Shown: positions 48,672-58,039 of the stretch, piece by piece
Layout of the letters: every line of letters starts with the position of its first letter
How positions within the stretch are numbered: the stretch's first letter is position 1
Source of the DNA: Acidocella sp. 20-57-95
GTDB taxonomy: Bacteria > Pseudomonadota > Alphaproteobacteria > Acetobacterales > Acetobacteraceae
DNA: 64,000 bases
Assembly: GCA_002255575.1 (NCBI GenBank)
Contig: NCAT01000001.1
Coordinates: 124,001 to 188,000, forward strand
Direction of reading: 5' to 3'
Position numbers and translations under genes: made by a program
The notes under the pieces: generated by a model
Seen by the model: the letters and a program-made list of their open reading frames with translations, nothing else
What the model was told of the DNA's origin: nothing
The model's database searches: none

Positions 48672-49342
48672 ACCAGCTTGCCGTTCACTAATGTTAACTG
48701 CCTATCCATACGCTGGGCCAGTTCCGGGTTATGGGTGGCAATCAAAGCGGCGACATTTTCAGACCGCACGATCCTTAGCAGTTCAGTAAACACAATTTCG
48801 GCGGTCGCCACATCAAGATTTCCCGTTGGCTCATCGGCCAGCAGCAACGCCGGTGCGTTGGCCAGGGCGCGCGCAATCGCCACGCGCTGCTGTTCACCAC
48901 CTGAGAGTTTGCCCGGCAGATGTTCCGCCCGTGCGGCTAACCCTAATTTTGTGAGTAATACCATCGCACGTTTTTCGGCGTCTGCCTTTGATTTTCCGTT
49001 GATCATCTGCGGCAGAACAACATTCTCAAGCGCGGTAAATTCTGCCAGCAAGTGATGGAACTGATACACAATACCAATGGTACGCAACCTGATATTGGTG
49101 CGGGCGGTATCATCGAGCTTACCGGCATCCACGCCATTAATGACCACCGCCCCACCGTCTGGCTTTTCCAATAATCCTGCCAGATGCAGCAAGGTTGACT
49201 TACCAGAACCAGAGGGCGCAACCAGCGCCACAATCTCCCCGGCCCGCAAATTAAGCCCCGCGCCATTGAGCACAGTTAGAGCTTCGCCTTCGCTTTTATA
49301 TGTGCGTGTGAGGTCTTTGAGTTGGAGTAGAAATTCACTCAC
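48668..49342 (-). CDS. lolD: Lipoprotein-releasing ABC transporter ATPase LolD
   Basis: ATPase of the Lol complex, which extracts lipoproteins from the inner membrane and hands them to LolA. It has 224 residues. Walker A is APSGSGKST (42-50), the signature [15 protein letters not shown], Walker B LLLADEP and the LolD-specific [18 protein letters not shown]. The switch histidine is in IATHNPELA. It overlaps lolC by 8 bases, the last gene of the proS-lolC-lolD run. Confidence 0.95.
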   Translation of the reverse strand: MSEFLLQLKDLTRTYKSEGEALTVLNGAGLNLRAGEIVALVAPSGSGKSTLLHLAGLLEKPDGGAVVINGVDAGKLDDTARTNIRLRTIGIVYQFHHLLAEFTALENVVLPQMINGKSKADAEKRAMVLLTKLGLAARAEHLPGKLSGGEQQRVAIARALANAPALLLADEPTGNLDVATAEIVFTELLRIVRSENVAALIATHNPELAQRMDRQLTLVNGKLV

Positions 49343-50585
49343 GGCGCAGCGCCTCGATCGGGTCTATGCGGGCGGCCCGCCAGCTAGGGTAAATGGTCGC
49401 CAGCAGAGACAGCGCGAAGGACATCAAAATCACTTCAGTTACCTGGTGCCAATCCAGCTTGGCGGGCAGTTGCTCAAGATAGTAAACGGTCGGGTCAAAT
49501 AGCGGCGTGCCTGTCAATTTCTGCACAAATTGCCTGATATTTTCGATATAGGCACAGAACACCGTGCCAAGTACAAAGCCGACCAACGTGCCCAGCACAC
49601 CAACCGAGGCACCGCACATCAAAAATATCCGCAAAATCGCGCCGGAGCTCGCCCCCATGGTGCGCAGAATGGCAATATCGCGCGCTTTGTCTTTCACCAT
49701 CATTATCAATGAAGAAATGACGTTGAAGGCGGCCACCAAAATAATCAGGGTCAGGATCAGGAACATCACATTCCCCTCCACAGTCACGGCGGCAAGGAAG
49801 CTATCGTTATTCTGGCGCCAGTCCAAAATACGCACAGATGTCCCACCTAACGTGGCCCGAATCGTTTGCTTAATCGCCTCGTCATGATCAGGGTCGGTTA
49901 CATATACCTGTATCTGTGTCGCGGCGTCGGGCTGTTGAAACAAAGTTTGTGCCGCGCTGAGCGGGATGAACACGAAGCTTGTATCATATTGCTGCATTCC
50001 GGTTTGAAAAATCGCCACCACCCTGAAGCTTTGAATGCTGGGAATGGTCCCGATGATGGTGGCTTTGCCCTGCGGCAAAATCAACTGCATGGTGGACCCG
50101 ACCGTCAGGCCAAATTGGCTTGCCAAGCCACCACCAATCGCAATCACACCTTGGCCGTTCAGGTCATTTAAATTGCCCGCAATCACGTGGTTGGCAACGG
50201 TGGGCAGAGATTCCAAGCCTTGCGGCGTAATACCGCGTGCAATGCCACCAGAGGCGCCACCTTGCGGGCCGGACATCAACACCTCGTTCTGCACAATCGG
50301 GAAGGCCGCCGTCACGCCTGGAATTTTTTGAATCCGGCTGGAAATATCATCGTAATTCGTCAGGGGCTGGCCCGCGGCGTAAACGCCGATATCACCATTC
50401 AGCCCAAGAATTTGGCTCAGCAACTCCTGGCGAAACCCATTCATAACGCTCATCACAATAATGAGCGTCGCCACACCAAGTGCGATGCCAACCAATGAGA
50501 ATACAGCGATGACTGATACAAAGCGTTCGCCACGCCGCGCCCGTAAATAGCGCGCGGCAACCTTGCGCTCAAACGGGCCGAACAT
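49335..50585 (-). CDS. lolC: Lipoprotein-releasing ABC transporter permease LolC/E
   Basis: Inner-membrane subunit of 416 residues. Four transmembrane helices: one near residue 25-50 and three in the C-terminal part (about 265-390), flanking a large periplasmic domain. The N-terminal [20 protein letters not shown] and C-terminal [18 protein letters not shown] are family-typical. Alphaproteobacteria usually carry one such protein that may act as a homodimer, so LolC and LolE are not told apart. The start shares one base with the proS stop (TGATG). Confidence 0.94.
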   Translation of the reverse strand: MFGPFERKVAARYLRARRGERFVSVIAVFSLVGIALGVATLIIVMSVMNGFRQELLSQILGLNGDIGVYAAGQPLTNYDDISSRIQKIPGVTAAFPIVQNEVLMSGPQGGASGGIARGITPQGLESLPTVANHVIAGNLNDLNGQGVIAIGGGLASQFGLTVGSTMQLILPQGKATIIGTIPSIQSFRVVAIFQTGMQQYDTSFVFIPLSAAQTLFQQPDAATQIQVYVTDPDHDEAIKQTIRATLGGTSVRILDWRQNNDSFLAAVTVEGNVMFLILTLIILVAAFNVISSLIMMVKDKARDIAILRTMGASSGAILRIFLMCGASVGVLGTLVGFVLGTVFCAYIENIRQFVQKLTGTPLFDPTVYYLEQLPAKLDWHQVTEVILMSFALSLLATIYPSWRAARIDPIEALRRE

Positions 50586-51901
50586 CAGCTGCTTACCTTT
50601 GAGCGCACTTTCGCAATCGCGTCTGCAACCGGCAATTCAAACCGCTCGCCGGTGGCACGGCGTTTCAATTCCACTTGCCCCGCCGCAGCCCCGCGTGGCC
50701 CGACAATGATCTGCCAAGGATGACCCATCAGATCCGCTTCGGCGAATTTGGCACCGGCACGTTCCTCACGGTCGTCATATAAGCAGTCGGCACCGAATTC
50801 TTTGTGCAAAGTCTCGCAAATGCCGTCTGTCGCCGCATCGCCCTGGCGCAAATTCAATATGCCAACGCGGAACGGTGCAATCGCATCTGGCCAGATAATC
50901 CCCGCCTCATCGTGCCGCGCTTCGATAATTGCCCCCACCAGGCGCGAAACGCCAATGCCGTAGCTGCCCATTTCAGGAAATAGTTTCGCGCCATCCGGAC
51001 CGATAACGCTGTAGTTCATCGATTCTGAATATTTTTTACCGAAGTAGAAAATCTGCCCCACCTCAATGCCGCGGCCTTCGCGCTTGCGCGCCTCAGGAAT
51101 TTTGCCCCACGCATCAAGATCATGTTTTTCATCTGTGGCAGCGTATTTTGTGGTGACGGATTCATAAAATGCGTCAAGCTCAGCCGGCGAATAGCCAACG
51201 CTGAGCGAGTCACCTGCTTCGAACTCAGCATCATAGAACACACCACTCTCGCCGGTAGGGGCAAGCACATGGAACTCATGGCTCAAATCGCCGCCAATCT
51301 GGCCGGTATCAGCGCGCATGGGAATCGCGGTGATGCCGATTCTCTGAAATGTGCGCATATAAGCCAGCATCATCTTCTTATAGCTGAGCAGCGCGCCCGC
51401 ATAATCAAGATCAAAACTATAAGCATCCTTCATCAAAAACTCGCGGCCCCGCAGCACGCCGAACCGCGGCCGCACCTCATCGCGGAATTTCCATTGAATA
51501 TGATAGGGAATTTGCGGCAGATCCCGATAGCTCTTGGTGGTATCGCGCAAAATCGCGGTGATCATTTCCTCGTTGGTCGGGCCGTACAGTAATTCGCGGT
51601 CATGCCGGTCGGTGATGCGCAGCATCTCCTTGCCATAGGCATCATAACGGCAGCTTTCGCGCCATAAATCGGCGCTCTGGATGGTCGGCATCAGCAATTC
51701 CTGGGCGCCCGCCGCATCCTGCTCCTCACGCACGATATTCGCGATTTTGGTGAGCACTTTCAGCCCCGCCGACAGCCAGGCGTAAATGCCGGAAGCCTGC
51801 TGGCGCACCAGACCGGCCCGCAGCATCAGCCGGTGCGAGGCAATCTGCGCCTCCGCCGGGGTTTCCTTCAAAGTGGGGATCAGGGATTGAGACAGGCGCA
51901 T
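50585..51901 (-). CDS. proS: Prolyl-tRNA synthetase, short bacterial form
   Basis: Charges tRNA-Pro; class II synthetase of 438 residues. Motif 1 region has [15 protein letters not shown], motif 2 is [20 protein letters not shown], and motif 3 is [16 protein letters not shown]. The bacterial editing (INS) domain of about 180 residues is missing between motifs 2 and 3, as is normal in alphaproteobacteria. The C-terminal anticodon-binding domain begins near residue 345. It runs directly into lolC. Confidence 0.96.
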   Translation of the reverse strand: MRLSQSLIPTLKETPAEAQIASHRLMLRAGLVRQQASGIYAWLSAGLKVLTKIANIVREEQDAAGAQELLMPTIQSADLWRESCRYDAYGKEMLRITDRHDRELLYGPTNEEMITAILRDTTKSYRDLPQIPYHIQWKFRDEVRPRFGVLRGREFLMKDAYSFDLDYAGALLSYKKMMLAYMRTFQRIGITAIPMRADTGQIGGDLSHEFHVLAPTGESGVFYDAEFEAGDSLSVGYSPAELDAFYESVTTKYAATDEKHDLDAWGKIPEARKREGRGIEVGQIFYFGKKYSESMNYSVIGPDGAKLFPEMGSYGIGVSRLVGAIIEARHDEAGIIWPDAIAPFRVGILNLRQGDAATDGICETLHKEFGADCLYDDREERAGAKFAEADLMGHPWQIIVGPRGAAAGQVELKRRATGERFELPVADAIAKVRSKVSS

Positions 51902-51934
51902 GAAATACCTTCGGCTGAACGATTTTCTGACTGC

Positions 51935-53029
51935 TTACAGGGGCTGGCCCGCAGCGGCTAGAGCCTCTGGTGCCGCTAGCCAACGGTCCACCAGACGGCG
52001 GGCCGGGTTTTCTACCAAATGATGAAGTGCAACCGCCATCGCGAATGTGAGCACCGACATCGCAATTATATAGATTAATTTGTGACTCGCCGGATCCCAG
52101 CCTTGATGTAGGAATAATTGCGAGAGCAACAGCTCAATGGTGCCAAAGCTCATGTAAAATGAATAAGAAATATGGCCCAGAAAGCGGAGTAATTTAGGGT
52201 TACGCACCAAAGCTGGGCGCTCAGCATCGGCATGCATAATCAACGCTACGAGCAGCAGCCACAAGGCGAACACCACCAGAATGTCAAAAGCGCCACCAGA
52301 TGTCAGCAACACCACACCTGCCAACCCCAACAACGCTAAAATTTTGGTTGGCATCGCATCAGCATTCAGCGGCACTAATCGGAAGCTGGTTATGCCGATG
52401 ATGAATTCCGGAAAAAATCGCCATAACGCACCCGCATAAGTCAGGTTAAGCGTATTGCCAAACAGGTAACTAATCATCCCCAGCGCGGTGAAGCAAAGTA
52501 CCAAGCTTTGCCCCGGAATAATCGTGCGCCATACGCCAAAATACATCCATAAAAACGGAAACAGCAAATACCCCGCCCATTCAGTGCTCACTGACCAAGA
52601 CGGGTAATTCCAGGCCAAATGCCCGCCCACACCCCAACCCTGCAACAGTGCAAGATTGGCGATGAAGGATGCAACTGTAAAACGCTCCGGGTCGCGCGGG
52701 GTGAATCCCAGAGCCAGGCCGGTGAGCACCAGCACCGCTAAAATCAATAGAACCGCCAGATGCACCGGATAAATCCGCGCCAGCCTTTTCGCCCAAAACT
52801 GCCAGCAATGGGATCGATTGCCTGCCATTTCTGGATGCACAGCGGCCATAATCAACCCCGAGAGGATGAAAAACCCATCCACCCCGAGATAGCCATGCTG
52901 GATGAATCCCGCCAATGGCCCGAGCCATGCCGAAAATTGTGCGTGTAAATCAACATGATAGGCAAATACCCAGGCGGCAAAAAAAGCCCGGCAGATTGTC
53001 AGGTCAGTAATCTCAGCGGCATATCTCAT
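51935..53029 (-). CDS. Acyltransferase 3 family membrane protein (OafA/YrhL-like)
   Basis: Inner-membrane O-acyltransferase of 364 residues with about 10 helices, which transfers acetyl or other acyl groups to sugars or lipids. The N-terminal RAFFAAWVFAYHVDLHA has the catalytic histidine (about 25), followed by GYLGVDGFFILSGLIMA, a hallmark of the family. The acceptor is unknown; the glycan genes in the window make a surface polysaccharide plausible. It is more AT-rich than its neighbours and lies between rnj and proS. A strong terminator upstream isolates it from rnj. Confidence 0.88.
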   Translation of the reverse strand: MRYAAEITDLTICRAFFAAWVFAYHVDLHAQFSAWLGPLAGFIQHGYLGVDGFFILSGLIMAAVHPEMAGNRSHCWQFWAKRLARIYPVHLAVLLILAVLVLTGLALGFTPRDPERFTVASFIANLALLQGWGVGGHLAWNYPSWSVSTEWAGYLLFPFLWMYFGVWRTIIPGQSLVLCFTALGMISYLFGNTLNLTYAGALWRFFPEFIIGITSFRLVPLNADAMPTKILALLGLAGVVLLTSGGAFDILVVFALWLLLVALIMHADAERPALVRNPKLLRFLGHISYSFYMSFGTIELLLSQLFLHQGWDPASHKLIYIIAMSVLTFAMAVALHHLVENPARRLVDRWLAAPEALAAAGQPL

Positions 53030-53047
53030 GAATTGTTCTATAAAACG

Positions 53048-53136
53048 AAAGAAGCCCGCCAGCCCATAGGGCGGCGGGCCAAGTTCAGGGAGGAAACGCC
53101 AGTCACACGGCAGAATGAAGAACCAAACTTCATTCT
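53048..53136 (-). ncRNA. Candidate small RNA with anti-Shine-Dalgarno stretch and terminator
   Basis: In the 253-base gap between rnj and the acyltransferase gene, read on the minus strand: a -10-like TATAGT (53146-53141) inside the palindrome GCACTATAGTGC (53139-53150), then a perfect 9-base hairpin AGAATGAAG/CTTCATTCT (53136-53112), a single-stranded stretch with TTTCCTCCCT (about 53097-53088) that could pair with ribosome sites, and a strong terminator (GCCCGCC 53054-53060 with GGCGGGC 53073-53079, plus an inner GCCC/GGGC pair) with tail TTCTTTCGTTTT. No good -35 was found and there is no open frame. It could instead be only an rnj 3' end. Confidence 0.42.
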
Positions 53137-53282
53137 AGGCACTATAGTGCAACGCACAACTTGCTTCGTCCAGCAAAAACAACCGTGCAAAAGTATAATT
53201 TTTGGGCGACAAATCTTTGATGGCAAATTAAAACATCTATCGCCGTTTTTTTAATCTTAAAACAGCCTAATAAATCAGCAAT

Positions 53283-54980
53283 CTAAATTCGCATGATATG
53301 GGCTTCAACAATCGGCCGCTTGCCCATGCGTTTGCCGACTATTTTTCGCAACACTGCACGCGCCGCATCGGTATAGGCGGCTTCGTCCTTGCGCAGTGCG
53401 CTTGGTAATTCCCCAAGCAGATCAGCAAATTCTGCCTCTAGCTCCCGTTGCAGCTTAACGTCTTCATCCAGCAAACCAGGGGCCGAGACCCGCGCCTGAC
53501 CCTGTACTTTGCCTTTCGAGTCGATAATGGCACTGCCAACCACCACGCCGTTGAACAGCATCCGGCGCCGGGCAGCCATCACGCCGCCTTTCAGCGGCAC
53601 CACGGCATTGCCATCCACGGCTAGCCGGCCGGTCGGCACGGAATCGATCACTTCTGGCTTGTTCGAGGACAGCGACAAAACATCGCCATTCTCGATCAAG
53701 ATGGAGGTAATCCCCTCCTCTTCAGCCAAAGCTGCCTGCGCTGAGAGATGCCGCCATTCGCCATGGGTTGGCACCAAATAGCGTGGCCGGACCAGCTTAT
53801 ACATTTTGATCAGCTCATCGCGGGCCGGATGGCCGGAGCAATGGGTCAGCTCATCATCATCGGTGATCACGTCCACCCCGCGCCGCACCAGCGTATCCTG
53901 TACCGCGGTGATGGCTTTTTCGTTGCCGGGGATCATGCGAGATGAGAATATCGCCACATCCCCCTCCCCCAGTACAGCGTAGCGATGCGTGTCAGCCGCG
54001 ATGCGCGCCATCGCCGACCGCGGTTCTCCCTGGCTGCCGGTGGCTAATATTAATAAATTCTCATCCGGGATGGAGCTTAAATCTTCTTCCGGCACGAAAT
54101 CTGGCACATCGAGCAAATAGCCGGCTTCCTGGGCGGCGGCGACGTAATTCCCCAAGCTGCGGCCAATCAAGGCAACATGCCGGCCACAAGCTTCCGCCGC
54201 TGCGATCACACTCGCCACCCGAGCGATGTTGCTGGCAAAACAAGTAACCGCAATGCGCCCTGGCATGTCGCCAATCAGTGCCTTTAGGCTCTTGCGCACA
54301 TCAAGCTCGGAGCCGGAATGGCCGTCCACCATGGCGTTGGTGGAATCGATCACTATTGCCAGCACGCCCTTGTCGCCTAGCGCTTTCAGGGTCGCTTCAT
54401 CGGTAGAAGCGCCCACCACCGGGTGCGGGTCGAATTTGAAGTCACCGGTATGCAGCACCGTGCCGTATTTGGTGGAGATGGCCAGCGCCTGCGACTCCGG
54501 CGTGGAATGGGTGAGCTGAATATATTGCAGGCTGAAGGGGGCCAATTCAAACTGCGCACCAGGCTTAATCACATGCAGCTTCACTTCGCGCCCTAGCCCG
54601 GCTTCGTTCAGCTTGCGGCGCAAAACGGCTGCCGTGAACGGGCTGGCATAAATCGGGCAACGTAATTGCGGCCATAACCGCGCCACGCCGCCAATATGGT
54701 CCTCGTGCGCGTGGGTAATCACGAGCCCCTTCAAACGGTCTGCCCGGGCTGCAATGTAGGCTGGGTCAGCCAGCAGCAGTTCAGCTTCAGGCGCCTCCGG
54801 GCCAGCAAACCCCATGCCGCAATCCACCGCCAGCCAATCACCGTCGCAGCCATACAGGTTGAAATTCATGCCGATTTCGCCGGTACCGCCGAGCGGGACG
54901 AACACAAATCCATCGGGGCTTTGCGCTGATGCGATCGGCGCACGATTTTTGCCCGACAATTTGCCGGAAGGGGTTGGCAT
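53283..54980 (-). CDS. rnj: Ribonuclease J
   Basis: Metallo-beta-lactamase RNase with 5'-3' exo- and endonuclease activity in mRNA decay and rRNA maturation, 565 residues. VPLGGTGEIGMN (28-39) is the family start; the zinc motif is ITHAHEDHIGG with His90, His92, Asp94 and His95. HTGDFKFDPHP, NENLLILATGSQGEPRSA split around residue 330, and PTHGEWRHL are the beta-CASP markers. The C-terminal domain begins near 470. It follows coaX by 71 bases. Confidence 0.95.
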   Translation of the reverse strand: MPTPSGKLSGKNRAPIASAQSPDGFVFVPLGGTGEIGMNFNLYGCDGDWLAVDCGMGFAGPEAPEAELLLADPAYIAARADRLKGLVITHAHEDHIGGVARLWPQLRCPIYASPFTAAVLRRKLNEAGLGREVKLHVIKPGAQFELAPFSLQYIQLTHSTPESQALAISTKYGTVLHTGDFKFDPHPVVGASTDEATLKALGDKGVLAIVIDSTNAMVDGHSGSELDVRKSLKALIGDMPGRIAVTCFASNIARVASVIAAAEACGRHVALIGRSLGNYVAAAQEAGYLLDVPDFVPEEDLSSIPDENLLILATGSQGEPRSAMARIAADTHRYAVLGEGDVAIFSSRMIPGNEKAITAVQDTLVRRGVDVITDDDELTHCSGHPARDELIKMYKLVRPRYLVPTHGEWRHLSAQAALAEEEGITSILIENGDVLSLSSNKPEVIDSVPTGRLAVDGNAVVPLKGGVMAARRRMLFNGVVVGSAIIDSKGKVQGQARVSAPGLLDEDVKLQRELEAEFADLLGELPSALRKDEAAYTDAARAVLRKIVGKRMGKRPIVEAHIMRI

Positions 54981-55051
54981 TATAACGACTACTCCTGAAA
55001 AATTCTTCTTTAGTACCTTTAGATGGGACAGGCTAGGATAACCACCAACGT

Positions 55052-55861
55052 CTATTCCACATCAACAAACTGCGTGCGGTCGCGCGGTAATGGCGGCGGC
55101 TGGTTGCGCAACGAGAGCATCCGCAGCCCATCCAACGTCAGATCCGGGTCAATGACACTCAGCTTGGTAGTGCCTTCCGCAAACAAAGGTGCCAGCCCAC
55201 CCGTGCCAATCGCCTTTAATGGCTTGCCGAACTCACCGGCGATGCGGACCAGCAAACCTTCAATCAGCCCAATATAGCCCCAGTAAATGCCCGAGCGCAT
55301 GGCCGGAATGGTGGAGCGCCCAATGACCGATTGCGGCCGACCAATGCCGATGCGCGGCAGCCGGGCAGCCGCCTTGTGCAGCGCCTCAATAGACAGGTTA
55401 ATTCCCGGCGCGATAACGCCGCCCAGATAGGCGCCGTCATGGTCCACCACATCGAAGGTTGTGGCGGTACCAAAATCCACCACGATCAACGGTCCCCCGT
55501 ACTTCTGGTGCGCGGCGAGCGCGTTCAGTAAGCGGTCAGCACCCACCTCATCAGGTGTGTCGATCCTGATTTCAAAACCCCAATCAAGCGCTGCGGTGGC
55601 AACCAGCGGCTCGACATCAAACCAATCCCGGCACAGCCGCCGCAAATGATAGCGCGCCGCCGGAACCACGGTGCCAATCACAGCGCCCGTGACATCACCT
55701 ACCTTGATGCCATTGCGGCTCAGCAAGGCTTCAAGCCAGACGCCATATTCGTCGGAGGTGCGCTGCGAGGACGTGGCCAACCGCCAGGTACCGCGCCAGC
55801 CGGTGCCGTCATGCACGGCGAATACTATATTGGTATTGCCCGCGTCGATCACCAGCAACAT
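55052..55861 (-). CDS. coaX: Type III pantothenate kinase
   Basis: First step of coenzyme A synthesis; this type is not inhibited by CoA and needs a monovalent cation. It has 269 residues from ATG 55861. [13 protein letters not shown] (4-16) is the ATP-binding motif, and [14 protein letters not shown] and [13 protein letters not shown] (catalytic Asp) follow. The frame extends 24 codons into birA, but the family starts at MLLVIDAGN. It follows the birA stop by 2 bases. Confidence 0.96.
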   Translation of the reverse strand: MLLVIDAGNTNIVFAVHDGTGWRGTWRLATSSQRTSDEYGVWLEALLSRNGIKVGDVTGAVIGTVVPAARYHLRRLCRDWFDVEPLVATAALDWGFEIRIDTPDEVGADRLLNALAAHQKYGGPLIVVDFGTATTFDVVDHDGAYLGGVIAPGINLSIEALHKAAARLPRIGIGRPQSVIGRSTIPAMRSGIYWGYIGLIEGLLVRIAGEFGKPLKAIGTGGLAPLFAEGTTKLSVIDPDLTLDGLRMLSLRNQPPPLPRDRTQFVDVE

Positions 55862-55863
55862 GG

Positions 55864-56604
55864 TTAGCCCGCCCCCTGCCCTTCGAGCCATATGTCGCCC
55901 GTTTGGAGTGTTTCGATACGATTTTCGACGCACAACTGCAACGCACCCTCTGCTGTGAGTCCCGCGAATGTGCCGGAGAGGTTGCGGTTACCCGTGATCA
56001 CAAGCGGCGAGCCCACCGGATGCGCGGCGGCGAGCCAGGCACTCTGGATGGCAGGCAACCCGCCTTCATGGAGAACCGCCAAATACTGCGATAGTGCCTC
56101 CAACACGGCCTGCGCGGCCTGATACGGGGGAACGCAAACGCCATAATCTGCAAGGCACGTAGTTTTGCGCCCGGCAACCTGCGGCGCCTCGGCAAGGTTA
56201 AGGCCAATCCCGATCACCAGCCAATCGATCCTGCCTTCGAGCGGCGATGCATCGATCAGCACGCCCGCCAGTTTCGCGCCCATCATCAGCACGTCATTCG
56301 GCCATTTCAGCATGGGGGCTGGGGCTGGGCCTGGCAACAGGCTGCGAACGGCCTTGGCTAACGCTAGTCCGGCCAGCAGCGGAAACGCGCCAATGCTGGA
56401 AACTGGGCCCTCCGGCCTGAGCAACACCGAAAGATACAAATTACCGCCGGTTGATACCCATTGCCGCCCACGGCTGCCACGCCCGGCTGTTTGCTGGTCG
56501 GCGAGTACCGCCAGCCCAGCCGCTTCACCCTGCCGCGCCCGCTCAGCACAATAAGTAGATGTTGAATCGAGCGTGGCGAAATGCTCAAGCCGCCATGTCA
56601 GCAA
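55864..56604 (-). CDS. birA: Biotin--[acetyl-CoA-carboxylase] ligase
   Basis: Attaches biotin to the carrier protein of acetyl-CoA carboxylase; 246 residues. The catalytic motif is [17 protein letters not shown] (about 35-51), followed by [10 protein letters not shown] and KWPNDVLM. The N-terminal DNA-binding domain of E. coli BirA is absent, so it is a ligase only. It follows nuoN by 7 bases, the normal order in alphaproteobacteria. Confidence 0.95.
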   Translation of the reverse strand: MLTWRLEHFATLDSTSTYCAERARQGEAAGLAVLADQQTAGRGSRGRQWVSTGGNLYLSVLLRPEGPVSSIGAFPLLAGLALAKAVRSLLPGPAPAPMLKWPNDVLMMGAKLAGVLIDASPLEGRIDWLVIGIGLNLAEAPQVAGRKTTCLADYGVCVPPYQAAQAVLEALSQYLAVLHEGGLPAIQSAWLAAAHPVGSPLVITGNRNLSGTFAGLTAEGALQLCVENRIETLQTGDIWLEGQGAG

Positions 56605-56611
56605 AAACGGC

Positions 56612-58039
56612 TCATCCCATCAATGCCCGCGCCGCCGCCGCCGCCGCACTCACCAATGGGCCAGGGATGAACACGAACAAGGCTGTTGCCAGCGCAGCAA
56701 CGGCCATCACGAACCGGACGCTACCGGCAGCTTTGTCGAAATCGGGGCTGCCAGCGTCGAAATACATGACCTTGATGACGCGCAGATAATAGAACGCGCC
56801 GACCACGCTGGTGAGCACACCCACCACCGCCAGAACATCCAGACCCGCATTGATCGCCGCTGAAAACACGTAGAGTTTGCCAAAGAAACCTGAAAGCGGC
56901 GGAATGCCAGCCATCGACCACATCAGCACCGCGAGTGCCAGCGCATAGGCGGGGCTTTGGGTCGAAAGCCCGGCGAGATCGGCGATGGTTTCCACCGCCT
57001 GCCCCTTGCGGCGCATGGCCAGAATGCAGGCGAATACGCCGAAGGACATTACCACATAGACCGACATGTAAATCAGCGTGGCCTGCACACCGGCCGCCGT
57101 ACCGGCAGCCAAACCGATCAGCGCGTAGCCCATATGGCCGATCGAGGAGTAGGCCATCAGGCGTTTGATATTGCTCTGGCCAATCGCGGCAAGCGCACCA
57201 AGCAGCATGGAAATGACGCTAAGAATTTCAATCAACATCTGCCACTGGCTGAGCAAATGCCCGAACGGCCCGACCATCACCGAAACCAGCAGCGCCATCG
57301 CTGCCACTTTCGGCGCGGTACCAAACAAAGCGGTTACCGGGGTGGGCGCGCCTTCATACACATCTGGCGTCCACATATGAAAAGGGGCGGCGGAGATTTT
57401 GAAAGCGATGCCAACCAGCACGAACACAACACCAATCACGGTGCCATAACCCGCCGCCTGACCAGTGCTGAATTGCTGGGCCAAGCTTGCGAAGTTGGTG
57501 GTGCCCGCAAACCCATAAACCAACGAAATGCCGTAAATCAGCAGTCCTGACGCCAAAGCCCCCAGCACGAAATACTTTAGACCAGCCTCGGTCGAGCGCA
57601 GCGAATCGCGCGCAAAAGCCGCACAAATATACAAAGCCAGCGACTGTAACTCGAAGCCCAGATACAACGTCATCATGTCAGCAGCTGAGATCATCACGAT
57701 CATTCCCAGCACCGCCAACACCACCAGCACCGGAAATTCAAACCGCGCAATATCTTCGCGCTGGTTATAATCGAGCGACAAAATCAACGCAGCCGAGGCG
57801 CCCAGCAACACCAACACATCGGCAAAGCGGGTGAAATTGCTGGTGATCAGCAGACCATCATAAATCGTCCCGCTTGGCGCGGCCAGCACCAACAAAGCCG
57901 TCACCACAAACAATGCGATTGATGCCAGGCTGCAATGAACGAACTGATTAGACTTCGATAATACGCCCGCCAGTAACAGCACCATGCCGCCCAGGCCGAG
58001 TGCCAATTCCGGCAGTAGAGTTGGGATGAGCGGGCTCAT
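56612..58039 (-). CDS. nuoN: NADH-quinone oxidoreductase subunit N
   Basis: Antiporter-like proton-pumping subunit of complex I, 475 residues, about 14 helices. Family motifs are LEPALAL-type N-terminus (LLPELALGLGG), SLALYICAAF, FKISAAPFHMWTPDVYEGAPTP (split over about 220-245) with the discontinuous-helix lysine, and SIGHMGYALIGL. It is last of the nuo genes and overlaps nuoM by 4 bases. Confidence 0.95.
   Translation of the reverse strand: MSPLIPTLLPELALGLGGMVLLLAGVLSKSNQFVHCSLASIALFVVTALLVLAAPSGTIYDGLLITSNFTRFADVLVLLGASAALILSLDYNQREDIARFEFPVLVVLAVLGMIVMISAADMMTLYLGFELQSLALYICAAFARDSLRSTEAGLKYFVLGALASGLLIYGISLVYGFAGTTNFASLAQQFSTGQAAGYGTVIGVVFVLVGIAFKISAAPFHMWTPDVYEGAPTPVTALFGTAPKVAAMALLVSVMVGPFGHLLSQWQMLIEILSVISMLLGALAAIGQSNIKRLMAYSSIGHMGYALIGLAAGTAAGVQATLIYMSVYVVMSFGVFACILAMRRKGQAVETIADLAGLSTQSPAYALALAVLMWSMAGIPPLSGFFGKLYVFSAAINAGLDVLAVVGVLTSVVGAFYYLRVIKVMYFDAGSPDFDKAAGSVRFVMAVAALATALFVFIPGPLVSAAAAAARALMG

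Noticed and set aside
48668..49342. Alanine as first residue of the LolD Walker A (APSGSGKST) as a possible defect
   Set aside because: This variant keeps the essential GSGKST and, as far as I recall, is common in alphaproteobacterial LolD.
50585..51901. Missing editing domain in ProS as a truncation
   Set aside because: The short form without the INS domain is normal for alphaproteobacteria, and all three class II motifs are present.
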